Shown here: piece after piece, positions 52,384 through 60,377 of the stretch
Position numbering within the stretch: the first letter of the stretch is position 1
Layout: every line of letters begins with the position of its first letter
Source of the DNA: Paenibacillus sp. FSL H3-0469
GTDB lineage: Bacteria > Bacillota > Bacilli > Paenibacillales > Paenibacillaceae
Length of the DNA: 64,000 nt
Assembly: GCF_038051945.1 (NCBI RefSeq)
Contig: NZ_CP150302.1
Coordinates: forward strand, 4,092,001 to 4,156,000
Direction of reading: 5' to 3'
Made by a program: the position numbers and the translations under genes
The notes under the pieces: generated by a model
Told to the model about the DNA's origin: nothing
The model's input: only the letters and a program-made list of their open reading frames with translations
Databases searched by the model: none

Positions 52384-52866
52384 TTACAGCATTTTGATCT
52401 CAAGCAGCTCGTATTTGATGATCCCCATCGGGGCGTTGACGCTGATGATATCGCCTACCTTTTTGCCGATCAGCTCTTTGCCGAGCGGGCTCTCGTAGGA
52501 GATCTTGTTGTCCAGCACATCGGCTTCCGCCGGTCCAACCACTCTATATTCGATCTTCTCCGAGTACTCTACATCGTTAAGGATAACGATGCAGCCTACG
52601 CTGACTGTACTCAGATCCATATTACTGGCATCCACGATCTGGGCCTTGATCAGCATTTTCTCCAGAATCATAATGCGGGTCTCCATGAAGGATTGATCCT
52701 CCTTGGCGGAGTGGTATTCGCTGTTCTCCTTCAGATCGCCGTAGCTGATCGCCAGCTTAAGCCGGGCTGCAAGCTCCTTGCGTCCTGCTCCCTTGAGTTC
52801 CCTCAGTTCTTCCTCCAGCTTAGCCAAGCCTTCTTTAGTCAAAAACACTTCGTCATTATTAGACAT
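52384..52866 (-). CDS. greA: Transcription elongation factor GreA
   Basis: A 160-residue protein that enters the RNA polymerase secondary channel and triggers cleavage of backtracked RNA. The N-terminal coiled coil (residues 1-75) ends in the acidic tip, with KEEGLAKLEEELRELK and GDLKENSEYHSAKEDQ. The C-terminal FKBP-like domain has SPLGKELIGKKVGD. Length is normal. TAGGAGTTG precedes the ATG. It seems monocistronic. Confidence 0.96.
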   Translation of the reverse strand: MSNNDEVFLTKEGLAKLEEELRELKGAGRKELAARLKLAISYGDLKENSEYHSAKEDQSFMETRIMILEKMLIKAQIVDASNMDLSTVSVGCIVILNDVEYSEKIEYRVVGPAEADVLDNKISYESPLGKELIGKKVGDIISVNAPMGIIKYELLEIKML

Positions 52867-52982
52867 GTATACAACTCCTATTATTTGCTCGCTTTATAGT
52901 ATTCTAACTCATAATCGCCCAACATGCGAAGAGAAAGCGCTATAACGCATGATAAAGGAGTATTTACGGCAGAGTCACAGCT

Positions 52983-54479
52983 TCAAGTCTCCACCTGTGG
53001 AGCAGGGGCAGCTGCGGGCTTGCCGCTACTGCCTCGCAGGAGGAAGGTCAGCGGAATAGCCAGCAGTCCCACTGCCGTAGCGATCAGGAAAATATCCTGT
53101 ACGCCCATCGTCATCCCCTGCGCCTTCAGCAGAGAACCCGCTGCCCGGGCCGTCCCGTCCGCCAGCTCCTGCTGATGGGCCAGCGATCTGGAAGCGAGCA
53201 GCGAGCTGAATACGGCAATGGACAAGGCACCTGTAGCCTGGCGGACCCAGTTGGTTACAGAGGAGGCATGGCCTGTTATGGCTCTTGGCACCGCCGACAT
53301 GCCGGCATTGGTCACCGGCATGAAGGCCAGTGCAATGCCGACATTGCGCACCGCCATAAGCACCGCTACACGGGTATGGGTCACGGCCAGCGTGATGTGG
53401 GCAAGCTCCCAGGTCGAGGCGCTTAGCAGCAGAATGCCGCCCAGGATCAGCCAGAACGGGCCGATCCGGGAGTACAGCTTGCCGACCACGGGGGACAGTA
53501 CAGCCATCACGATCGAGCCCGGCAGCAGCACCAGCGCGGTCTTCAGCGGGGTGGACTGCTGGATATCCTGCAGGAAGACTGGGATTAGGAAGGTCCCCGA
53601 GTATAACGCAACGGTGATAATACAGTTGATGATCAAGCTGTAGGTGAACCGGCTCTGCCGGAAGACCTGCAGGTTCAGCAGCGGCTCCTGGAGCGAAAGC
53701 TCCCTGCGGATGAAATACGTTAAGGCCGCCGCCCCGACCAGCAGCAGGGTAAGGGTATTCCATGACGTCCAGCCCCAGGCGCCCCCTTTGTTGAAGGCCA
53801 GAATAATGAACGCGCTGCTCAGAATGACTGTGACGAAGCCCGGCAGATCAAAGCTTCTGCTCCCGGTGTTCTGCCGCTGGAACGGCAGGCACTTCAGAGC
53901 TACGGCAATGGCAATCAGGCCAATCGGCAGATTAATCACGAACAGCGATTTCCAGCCGAAGTATCCGGTCAGCCAGCCGCCGAGTGTCGGGCCGAAGGCA
54001 GGCGCCAGCATCGAGGACAGGCTCCAGAGGCTCATGGCGAAGGCCTGCTTTTCTTTGTCGATAAACTGATAAATCATCGTCATGGTGGTGGGGATAATCA
54101 GGCCGCCGAATATTCCCTGGATAATGCGGAAGGTAATCAGTGAGTGAATATTCCAAGCCACCGTACATAGTGCCGAGAACAAGGTGAAGCCCGACAGGGC
54201 GAATACGTACAGAACCTTATAGCTCCATTTATCCCCGAAATAACCCACCACAGGCGCAATGACGCCGGTAGCCAGCAGATAGCCGGTAATCATCCACTGT
54301 ACGGTGCTGATCCCGGCGTGAAAGTCCTTCAAGAAGACCGGGAACGCTACGTTAATGGTGGTTGTACTGAGAATAGCCATGAAATTTCCGAAAAAAATGG
54401 CCAGAATAATCAGCCAGAATGATGAATGTTTTGCCGCCGGACTGCTCAAGGGCGCTCTCTCCTCTATTTTGCGGTTCAC
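52983..54479 (-). CDS. DHA2-family (EmrB/QacA) multidrug exporter
   Basis: A 498-residue MFS transporter with 14 TM helices. It starts with FFGNFMAILSTTTINVAFPVF and VQWMITGYLLATGVIAPVVGYFGDKW, the DHA2 motifs, and has MTMIYQFIDKEKQAFAMSLW and LGPTLGGWLTGYFGW-type motif C (FGPTLGGWLTGY). It should use proton exchange to expel drugs. The GTG start (54479) has only a weak ribosome site. Two TGTATNATACA palindromes lie 12 and 39 bases upstream, and a MarR-type gene is divergent, so repression by that MarR protein is likely. Confidence 0.93.
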   Translation of the reverse strand: MNRKIEERAPLSSPAAKHSSFWLIILAIFFGNFMAILSTTTINVAFPVFLKDFHAGISTVQWMITGYLLATGVIAPVVGYFGDKWSYKVLYVFALSGFTLFSALCTVAWNIHSLITFRIIQGIFGGLIIPTTMTMIYQFIDKEKQAFAMSLWSLSSMLAPAFGPTLGGWLTGYFGWKSLFVINLPIGLIAIAVALKCLPFQRQNTGSRSFDLPGFVTVILSSAFIILAFNKGGAWGWTSWNTLTLLLVGAAALTYFIRRELSLQEPLLNLQVFRQSRFTYSLIINCIITVALYSGTFLIPVFLQDIQQSTPLKTALVLLPGSIVMAVLSPVVGKLYSRIGPFWLILGGILLLSASTWELAHITLAVTHTRVAVLMAVRNVGIALAFMPVTNAGMSAVPRAITGHASSVTNWVRQATGALSIAVFSSLLASRSLAHQQELADGTARAAGSLLKAQGMTMGVQDIFLIATAVGLLAIPLTFLLRGSSGKPAAAPAPQVET

Positions 54480-54490
54480 CTTAATATAGG

Positions 54491-54528
54491 TGTATGATAC
54501 AATAAATTTAATATATGTGTATTATACA
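54491..54528. promoter_or_regulatory. Two palindromic operators for a MarR-type regulator
   Basis: TGTATGATACA (54491-54501) and TGTATTATACA (54518-54528) are two copies of one palindrome 27 bp apart, directly before the exporter start and in the intergenic region shared with the divergent MarR gene. Repression by MarR is inferred from position. Confidence 0.6.
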
Positions 54529-54675
54529 ACTATATGTTTGAAAGTCAATGTGACTTATTTCATGCTTCTTTCATAATGAGGCGAGAATATCAGGCGGCCT
54601 TAGCATAAGGCCGGTATTATCAATTATACTAGGGAGACATATGACAAAGTAACCGGTAAAGGACGGAATCTAACT

Positions 54676-55107
54676 ATGGCTGACGAACAGAAGGACAAGC
54701 ACCTCGAAGCTCTGAACCAGGAGCTGATTACGCTGATCCGCCACGGCTCGCTGGATAAGAAGCATGGCGGTCTGGACCGCTCCTCGTATACCCTGCTCCA
54801 GCATTTGTCGACGCACGACAAGGTAGGCGTTAAGGCGCTTGCCGAACAATTCGGCCTTGACACCTCTACCATCAGCAGGCAGACAAGCGTCCTGGAGGCG
54901 AAGAACTATGTGGAGCGGGTGCCTGATCCGCAGGACGGGCGCTCCAGCTATTTTCAGCTAACTGCGCTTGGTGCACAGACCTTCGCCGAGGCCCGGGACA
55001 TCCGGCTTGCGCGCTACGGGGAGATCTTCGAGGACTGGTCCCCGGAGGACTGCGGACTCTTCAGCGGACTGCTCGCCCGGCTCAACCGCACCCTGCAGCA
55101 AAAATAG
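54676..55107 (+). CDS. MarR-family transcriptional regulator
   Basis: A 143-residue winged-helix regulator. DRSSYTLLQHLSTHDKVGVKALAEQFGLDTSTISRQTSVLEAKNYVERVPDPQDGRSSYFQLT covers the recognition helix and the wing (DxR motif intact). AAAGGACGG precedes the ATG. It is divergent from the DHA2 exporter and probably represses it through the operators at 54491-54528, releasing DNA when it binds a small aromatic compound, as is usual for the family. Confidence 0.92.
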   Translation: MADEQKDKHLEALNQELITLIRHGSLDKKHGGLDRSSYTLLQHLSTHDKVGVKALAEQFGLDTSTISRQTSVLEAKNYVERVPDPQDGRSSYFQLTALGAQTFAEARDIRLARYGEIFEDWSPEDCGLFSGLLARLNRTLQQK

Positions 55108-55203
55108 CACGAAGAGGATTGACGGATACTGGCGAAGCTGGTAGATTGAATTAATCATACAAAATAACTCGGAATTATATTTTAGTCAAAGGGGCCGGTC
55201 TGC

Positions 55204-56373
55204 ATGAACTTTATTTTCTTTTCCCCGCATTTCCCCAAGAACAGCGCTGAATTCTGTACGCATCTGCGGGAGCAGGGGGCCACGGTGCTCGGGATTGGCG
55301 ATGCAGCCTATAACCAGCTGGAGGACAAGCTGAAATCGGCACTGACCGAATATTATAAGGTAAGCAATCTGGAGAGCTATGAGGAGATTCTGCGGGCTGT
55401 CGGCTATTTCACCCATAAATACGGCAAGATTGACCGCTTCGAGTCGCTGAACGAATACTGGCTGGAGCAGGATGCTGCCATCCGTACGGACTTTAACATC
55501 TACGGCACCAAGTCGGATTTCGTCCATAATCTGAAGCAGAAGTCCAAGATGAAGGAATTTTTCCGCAAAAGCGGGGTAAGCACCGTCCAGTTCTCCACCG
55601 GCACAACGCGTGAGAGCGTCGAGAGCTTCATCCAGAGCGCCGGCTTCCCGCTGGTGGTGAAGCCCGATCTTGGCTCCGGGGCCAGTAATACGTATAAGAT
55701 CAATAACGAAGAGGAGCTACAGCACTTTTTTGACACGAAGCCGGAGAATGTTGCCTTCATTATTGAGGAATTCATAGACGGGGTTATTCTCACCTATGAC
55801 GGCCTGGTGGACAGGGACGGGAATGTGCGCTTCGCGGTCAGCCACCTGTTCGAGAACAGTGTGATGGATGTCGTCAACACGGACAATCACCTCTACTACT
55901 TCTGTCTGCGGGAGATCAGCCCGGAGGTGGAGGAGGCGGGGCGGAGCATTTTGCAGGCTTTTGACATCCGGGAACGGTTCTTCCATATCGAGCTGTTCAA
56001 ATCGCACAAGGATGGCCGGATCATTGCCCTGGAAGTGAATATGCGTCCGCCTGGCGCCTGGATGACTGATGCCATTAACTTCGCCTATGATGTCAATGTG
56101 TATAAGGAATGGGCCAGCATGGTTGTGCACAATGAGGTTGGCGGACCATACGAAGGTAAATATTATACCGGCTATGCCAGCCGCAAGAATCATAAGCATT
56201 ACGCTCACAGCCATGAGGACATCTACCGGGCATTCGGCGGGAAGATTGTCAATTATGACGAGATTGAAGAAGTCTTCAGCAGAGCAATGGGCAACCGCGC
56301 TTATCAGTTCCGTTCCCCCGAGCTATCGGAGGTCAGAGACATTAGAGGCTATATTCAACAAGAAGAGGGATAG
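55204..56373 (+). CDS. ATP-grasp carboxylate-amine ligase-like protein
   Basis: A 389-residue cytoplasmic enzyme. N-terminal PreATP-grasp part (FFSPHFPKNSAEFCTHLREQGATVLGIGD), then the ATP-grasp domain with FPLVVKPDLGSGASNTYKI (nucleotide loop), AFIIEEFIDGVILTYDGLVD and the metal-binding ALEVNMRPPGAWMTD. It resembles the carbamoyl-phosphate-synthase/BL00235-type ATP-grasp group that joins amino acids or other acids and amines. The alpha/beta hydrolase gene follows after 13 bp, so they form a two-gene operon whose product is unknown. GGGGCC precedes the ATG. Confidence 0.88.
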   Translation: MNFIFFSPHFPKNSAEFCTHLREQGATVLGIGDAAYNQLEDKLKSALTEYYKVSNLESYEEILRAVGYFTHKYGKIDRFESLNEYWLEQDAAIRTDFNIYGTKSDFVHNLKQKSKMKEFFRKSGVSTVQFSTGTTRESVESFIQSAGFPLVVKPDLGSGASNTYKINNEEELQHFFDTKPENVAFIIEEFIDGVILTYDGLVDRDGNVRFAVSHLFENSVMDVVNTDNHLYYFCLREISPEVEEAGRSILQAFDIRERFFHIELFKSHKDGRIIALEVNMRPPGAWMTDAINFAYDVNVYKEWASMVVHNEVGGPYEGKYYTGYASRKNHKHYAHSHEDIYRAFGGKIVNYDEIEEVFSRAMGNRAYQFRSPELSEVRDIRGYIQQEEG

Positions 56374-56386
56374 GATGTGTTAACGG

Positions 56387-57139
56387 ATGAGGATAAGCTA
56401 CCATAAGGAGTACAGCCACAACCTGGGCAGAGACATGGAGTATAAAATATACGGCCACGCCGGCAAACCGATGCTCGTCTTCCCCACCTCACTTGGACGC
56501 TTTTATCAATATGAGGATTCGGGCATGATCGATACGCTCTCGTCCTTCATTGAAGCGGGCAAGCTGCAGATCTGGGCCTGTGACAGTCTGGATGAGGAGA
56601 CCTTCTTCTCCACCCACTGGAACAATGAGGACCGGATACACCGTCATGAGCAGTATGACAAATATATTGCGCATGAGCTGATTCCCGGCATCCTCCATGA
56701 GAGCAAACAGAATAACGGCGGGACCAACCAGCGCATTCTGATCTCCGGCTGTTCGATGGGGGCTTATTACAGCGCCAGCTTCTTTTTCCGTTATCCGCAC
56801 TATTTCGATACCTTAATCGCCCTGAGCGGCGTTTACTCCACCTACTACTTCTTCGGCGACTATATGAGCGGGAACGTCTATCTTAATTCACCGCTGCATT
56901 ATCTGCCGGGGCTGACGGATGAACATTATCTGAACCAGTACCGCAGCAGCACTATTATCGCCTGTGTCGGTCAAGGGGCGTATGAGGACGAGATGCTTCA
57001 TGAGACCCGGCTGCTTCAGGAGGTGCTGGCGCAGAAGGGTATTCCGGCCCGGATCGACTACTGGGGCCATGATGTCAGCCATGACTGGCCGTGGTGGAAC
57101 AAGCAGATTCATTATTATGTGGAAGGCTGCTTGGGCTAG
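56387..57139 (+). CDS. Alpha/beta hydrolase of the esterase D/PHB-depolymerase-like type
   Basis: A 250-residue cytoplasmic protein; no signal peptide. The nucleophile elbow is GCSMGAYYS (Gly-x-Ser-x-Gly), an acid residue is likely in GAYEDE, and the catalytic His in WGHDVSHDWPWW. The N-terminal GKPMLVFPTSLGRFYQYEDSG matches the putative-esterase family. It is co-transcribed with the ATP-grasp gene, so it may cut or transfer an ester or acyl group of the ligase's product, a guess from context. A 51-bp repeat array lies just downstream. Confidence 0.88.
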   Translation: MRISYHKEYSHNLGRDMEYKIYGHAGKPMLVFPTSLGRFYQYEDSGMIDTLSSFIEAGKLQIWACDSLDEETFFSTHWNNEDRIHRHEQYDKYIAHELIPGILHESKQNNGGTNQRILISGCSMGAYYSASFFFRYPHYFDTLIALSGVYSTYYFFGDYMSGNVYLNSPLHYLPGLTDEHYLNQYRSSTIIACVGQGAYEDEMLHETRLLQEVLAQKGIPARIDYWGHDVSHDWPWWNKQIHYYVEGCLG

Positions 57140-57208
57140 TGAGGCCGGGAATTGAATTCATTTGAATACAATGATCCTATCGGATGGATGGGATTACCTG
57201 CGCTGCGC

Positions 57209-57234
57209 AATGTATGCTGTTTTTCACATACATT
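57209..57234. repeat. Left boundary hairpin of the second 51-bp array
   Basis: Perfect 8-bp arms AATGTATG and CATACATT enclose the loop CTGTTTTTCA. The same hairpin recurs at 57516-57541 and, slightly changed, at 50733-50758. Confidence 0.8.
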
Positions 57235-57235
57235 C

Positions 57236-57490
57236 GGCAGCGCGAGGGCTCCCGGGGCGATTGTAATCGGAAAACCGATTACATTTGGCAGCGCGAGGGC
57301 TTCCGGGCTGATTGTAATCGGAAAACCGATTACATTCGGCAGCGCGAGGACTTCCGGAGCGATTGTAATCGGAAAACCGATTACATTCGGCAGCGCGAGG
57401 GCTTCCGGGGCGATTGTAATCGGAAAACCGATTACATTTGGCAGCGCGAGGGCTCCCGGGCTGATTGTAATCGGAAAACCGATTACATTC
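57236..57490. repeat. 51-bp tandem hairpin array, five units
   Basis: Five units start at 57236, 57287, 57338, 57389 and 57440, exactly 51 bp apart. Each has GGCAGCGCGAGG, a short variable part, then TAATCGGAAAACCGATTA (7-bp arms, AAAA loop) and CATTT or CATTC. Variation is limited to a few bases (CTCCC/CTTCC, GGGCGA/GGCTGA). Open frames with a 17-residue repeat result, but ribosome sites are missing and several frames are open equally, so a protein is unlikely. Confidence 0.9.
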
Positions 57491-57515
57491 GAGCCATATA
57501 CCTACATCCGAGTAC

Positions 57516-57541
57516 AATGTATGCTGTTTTTCACATACATT
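57516..57541. repeat. Right boundary hairpin of the second 51-bp array
   Basis: Identical arms and loop to 57209-57234 (AATGTATG / CATACATT). Together they bracket the array. Confidence 0.8.
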
Positions 57542-57663
57542 CGGGGCAGATGCCGCTGTACCAGCCAATAGTACTCGTTTTTCAGCATACCAAGTTCACT
57601 CTTGCTCCTCGCGGCTAACCTTAGCCACATTCAGCAACTAAGTACTCTGCGAATCAAGCATCA

Positions 57664-57697
57664 AAAAAGGAACTGCTGAAATGAGCAGTTCCTTTTT
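57664..57697. terminator. Bidirectional terminator
   Basis: AAAAAGGAACTGCT pairs with AGCAGTTCCTTTTT around GAAATG. It probably ends the DUF6509-like gene on the minus strand, and possibly the ATP-grasp/esterase transcript. Confidence 0.8.
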
Positions 57698-57719
57698 CTT
57701 TGTCGGCTGCCGCCTCTTA

Positions 57720-58007
57720 CTATGCAGGTACATGCTCCGAACAGAACTGAAGCAGCGCCGCTTCCTCATCTTCTTCCATATCGAAATCGAGCAGCTGGCC
57801 TGAGGAGGTCTCCAGCAGATCGTAGCTGACCATGCTTGTCTGCTCTTCTTCCACTTTGACAATCACGCGGGCGGACACGCCGTTCTCCACGTACAGCTCA
57901 TCATCCTCCGGCACATCAATGTTCACGACGAACTCATATCGCTTGCCGCTTAGGATATTAAATGGATCTCTTACGTTCTCCACGGTGTAGCTTGTAAATG
58001 TCAACAA
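57720..58007 (-). CDS. Small DUF6509-like protein
   Basis: A 95-residue acidic soluble protein. TTG 58007 (LTFTSYTVENVRDPFNILSGKRYEF) follows GAGGA at seven bases; ATG 58028 would add seven residues but has a weaker site. The start and EDDELYVENGVSARVIV segment resemble the DUF6509 family of Bacillales, unknown function; this recognition is moderate. It follows rlmN on the minus strand with a short gap, so they may share a transcript. Confidence 0.7.
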   Translation of the reverse strand: MLTFTSYTVENVRDPFNILSGKRYEFVVNIDVPEDDELYVENGVSARVIVKVEEEQTSMVSYDLLETSSGQLLDFDMEEDEEAALLQFCSEHVPA

Positions 58008-58040
58008 GTTGCATTCCTCATTTCTCAATTCACTGCCAGA

Positions 58041-59129
58041 TTATTGTAACACAGTATCTGCGGCTTTGCCTTTGGTCTTCTTGATCTGCTTGCTGCGCAG
58101 CTGTCCGCAGGCCGCATCAATATCAACGCCCTGCTCCAGACGGGTGCTGACGCTGACGCCCTGCTTCTTCAGCGTATCGAAGAAGGCACGCACCGACTCC
58201 CGGCTGCTCCGCTGATACTGGCTATGCTCATCCACGGGATTATACGGAATCAGGTTGACGTTCGCCAGCTGGCGGCGGTCCCCGATTAACTCAGCCAGCT
58301 CCAGCGCATGCTCCTCGCGGTCATTGATATCCTTCAGCAGGATATACTCCAGCGTGATTCTCCGGTTCGTCTTCTCCAGATAGTAATCAATCGCCGGCAT
58401 TAACTTCTCTATAGGAATGGCCCGGTTAATCTTCATAATCTGTGTCCGCAGCTCATTATTCGGGGCATGCAGCGAGATCGCCAGATTAACCTGCATATTG
58501 GCGTCGGCGAATTCTCTGATTTTATCCGCCAGGCCGCTAGTGGATACAGTGATTCCTTTGCCGGCAATCGCCAGACCCTTATGATCCTTGATGGTAATCA
58601 GGAAGTTCAGCAGATGCCGGAAGTTATCGAACGGCTCGCCGATCCCCATAACCACGACATGGGTGACCTTCTGGCCGTGGCCTGCCTGATCCAGATAATG
58701 CTGAACCTTCATAATCTGCTCCACAATCTCGCCGCTGGTCAGATCCCGGCTCTTCGCCAGCAGTCCGCTCGCACAGAAGCTGCATCCGATATTACAGCCG
58801 ACCTGAGTAGTGACACATACGGACAAGCCGTATTTCTGCCGCATCAGCACGGTCTCAATCAGGTTGCCGTCATGGAGGCGGAAGAGGAACTTCACTGTAC
58901 CGTCGGCTGATTCCTGCTTCACATGCTCTTCCATCGTCTGGAACACATAATGCTCTTCCAGCAGCGCTGTGCATTCCTGATTCATTCCGTCCATCTCGGC
59001 GAAGCTGGTAATCCGCTTGCGGTACAGCCATTCCCAGACCGCAGTGGCCCGGGATTTCTTGTGCCCATGCTCCAGCAGCCATGCCGTTAATTGCTCCAAA
59101 GTCAATCCATAAATGGATTCTTTATTCAT
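58041..59129 (-). CDS. rlmN: 23S rRNA (adenine-2503-C2)-methyltransferase RlmN
   Basis: A 362-residue radical-SAM enzyme that methylates A2503 of 23S rRNA (and A37 of some tRNAs). The cluster motif is CNIGCSFC, with [35 protein letters not shown] and the catalytic [10 protein letters not shown] near the end. ATG 59129 follows AGAGGA; a longer frame lacks a site. The sequence resembles RlmN much more than the C8-methylating resistance enzyme Cfr. It may be a second RlmN-type paralogue, as Bacillales often place the main copy near the prkC/rsgA genes, which are absent here. Confidence 0.93.
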   Translation of the reverse strand: MNKESIYGLTLEQLTAWLLEHGHKKSRATAVWEWLYRKRITSFAEMDGMNQECTALLEEHYVFQTMEEHVKQESADGTVKFLFRLHDGNLIETVLMRQKYGLSVCVTTQVGCNIGCSFCASGLLAKSRDLTSGEIVEQIMKVQHYLDQAGHGQKVTHVVVMGIGEPFDNFRHLLNFLITIKDHKGLAIAGKGITVSTSGLADKIREFADANMQVNLAISLHAPNNELRTQIMKINRAIPIEKLMPAIDYYLEKTNRRITLEYILLKDINDREEHALELAELIGDRRQLANVNLIPYNPVDEHSQYQRSSRESVRAFFDTLKKQGVSVSTRLEQGVDIDAACGQLRSKQIKKTKGKAADTVLQ

Positions 59130-59276
59130 TTCATATCCTCTTTTCAAAACATTAAAGTTCAACCTATCTATTTTACCTTGACAGGGACATTAGCAGCAAC
59201 AATACCTTATTGTCTCAAATTTCGTTAGTTAAAACAAGAGGAAACGCTGCGGAATCGGGGTCTTGGAGCAGGGAAA

Positions 59277-59312
59277 ATAAAAAGCGCAGTCCGCAGGGAC
59301 CACGCCTTTTCC
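59277..59312 (-). terminator. Terminator behind the GIY-YIG gene
   Basis: On the minus strand AAGGCGTGGTCC pairs imperfectly with GGACTGCGCTT and is followed by TTTATTTT. Confidence 0.55.
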
Positions 59313-59320
59313 GTCAAACC

Positions 59321-59677
59321 TTATTTATACAGAACCTTCTCGACATTGTATTTCGCGCGAAGCTTGTTCACAATGTAGGTCTCATAGATCTCTCTGTCCA
59401 CCGGATCTTCGACGAGGCAGACTTCAATGCGGGTAACCTCATCGCGGTGGGGCTTCATCACAGATACATTGTCCTCGAAATGCTTCTTGATCCGAGGTCT
59501 CAGCTTGCGGGCCTTGCCCACAAATAACAGCTCGTCCTGATCATTGTAGAACATGAAGATGCCGCCGGCTTCACGGGTAATCAGGTGGAAATCGGTAAAT
59601 CCGTAAATATGGCTCAGCTCAGGGTTCGCTTGCTTGTAAATAATAACTTCCGGTGACGGAATGGTAATGCTGATCAT
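59321..59677 (-). CDS. GIY-YIG domain protein (UvrC N-terminal-like)
   Basis: A 118-residue stand-alone nuclease-like domain. The region GGIFMFYNDQDELLFVGKARKLRPRIKKHF aligns with the UvrC GIY-YIG core, but both signature tyrosines are changed to Phe (GIF, FVG). The Arg in KARKLRPR and the metal-binding Glu in EIYETYIVNKLRAKYNV remain. Loss of the Tyr residues casts doubt on full nuclease activity. GAGGAAG precedes the ATG. Single gene with its own terminator. Confidence 0.85.
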   Translation of the reverse strand: MISITIPSPEVIIYKQANPELSHIYGFTDFHLITREAGGIFMFYNDQDELLFVGKARKLRPRIKKHFEDNVSVMKPHRDEVTRIEVCLVEDPVDREIYETYIVNKLRAKYNVEKVLYK

Positions 59678-59775
59678 TAAGCTTCACTTCCTCATTGGAT
59701 ATAGAAATAAATAGTATCACAGAATGGGTAACGTGACTATTTGTATCTTGTGCAAATTGCCCGCTGGCCCATAAA

Positions 59776-60324
59776 TTACTTACGCTTCGGCTTCAATTCC
59801 GGCATACCCAGCGTAAGAGCCATATTGCACAGCATCGAGTTAGCCAGGAAGGTGCTGACCTTCACCTCAGGATGCGCAAACCCGGCTGCGGTAAACTTAC
59901 TCTCCATCAGACCGGTTACCTCCTGCATTCCAGCTTGCATGGCCTGCCGGATCGCTTCATCCCGGATGCCGCTTGCCTGCACCTGCAGAATCAGCTCGTT
60001 CGGATAAGTCTCCATCAGCTGCTCATATAACTGGATGGCTTCGGCTAGCATTTGTTTTTTGGGGGCGCGAAATCCGGCAAAAGTACGGAGAATCCGTTCA
60101 AACGCACGCTCTAGTGCAGCTAAGAACAGCTCCTCCTTATTCTTGAACAGCTTGAAGATATACGGCTGAGAGATTCCCACCTTCTCCGCCACCTGCGCGG
60201 TTGTTGCCCGGTAATAGCCATACTCGGCAAAAACAATCACCGCCGCCTCCAAGATCTGCTCCCGGCGATTCACAGTAAGGGTCTCATCTCCCTGTAAACG
60301 GATCTTAGCGGATTGCTTATTCAT
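59776..60324 (-). CDS. TetR/AcrR-family transcriptional regulator
   Basis: A 182-residue regulator with N-terminal HTH (NRREQILEAAVIVFAEYGYYRATTAQVAEKVGISQPYIFKLFKNKEELFLAAL) and an all-helical ligand domain. ATG 60324 has AAGGGGGAAG at good distance; longer starts do not. It lies 53 bp behind the nitric oxide synthase gene on the same strand and may be co-transcribed with it. Ligand and targets unknown. Confidence 0.9.
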   Translation of the reverse strand: MNKQSAKIRLQGDETLTVNRREQILEAAVIVFAEYGYYRATTAQVAEKVGISQPYIFKLFKNKEELFLAALERAFERILRTFAGFRAPKKQMLAEAIQLYEQLMETYPNELILQVQASGIRDEAIRQAMQAGMQEVTGLMESKFTAAGFAHPEVKVSTFLANSMLCNMALTLGMPELKPKRK

Positions 60325-60377
60325 ATAGGCTTCCCCCTTATGCCGAAGCATCCGCTCCCGCAACGATTGGTAATTGA

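Noticed and set aside
57152..57618. Open frames of about 140 codons with a 17-residue repeat across the second 51-bp array
   Set aside because: The period of 51 is divisible by three, so several frames stay open at once on both strands; no ribosome site precedes them and the hairpin structure explains the conservation.
58041..59129. Cfr-type resistance methyltransferase
   Set aside because: Sequence around the active site and the N-terminal domain matches RlmN of Bacillus far better than Cfr.
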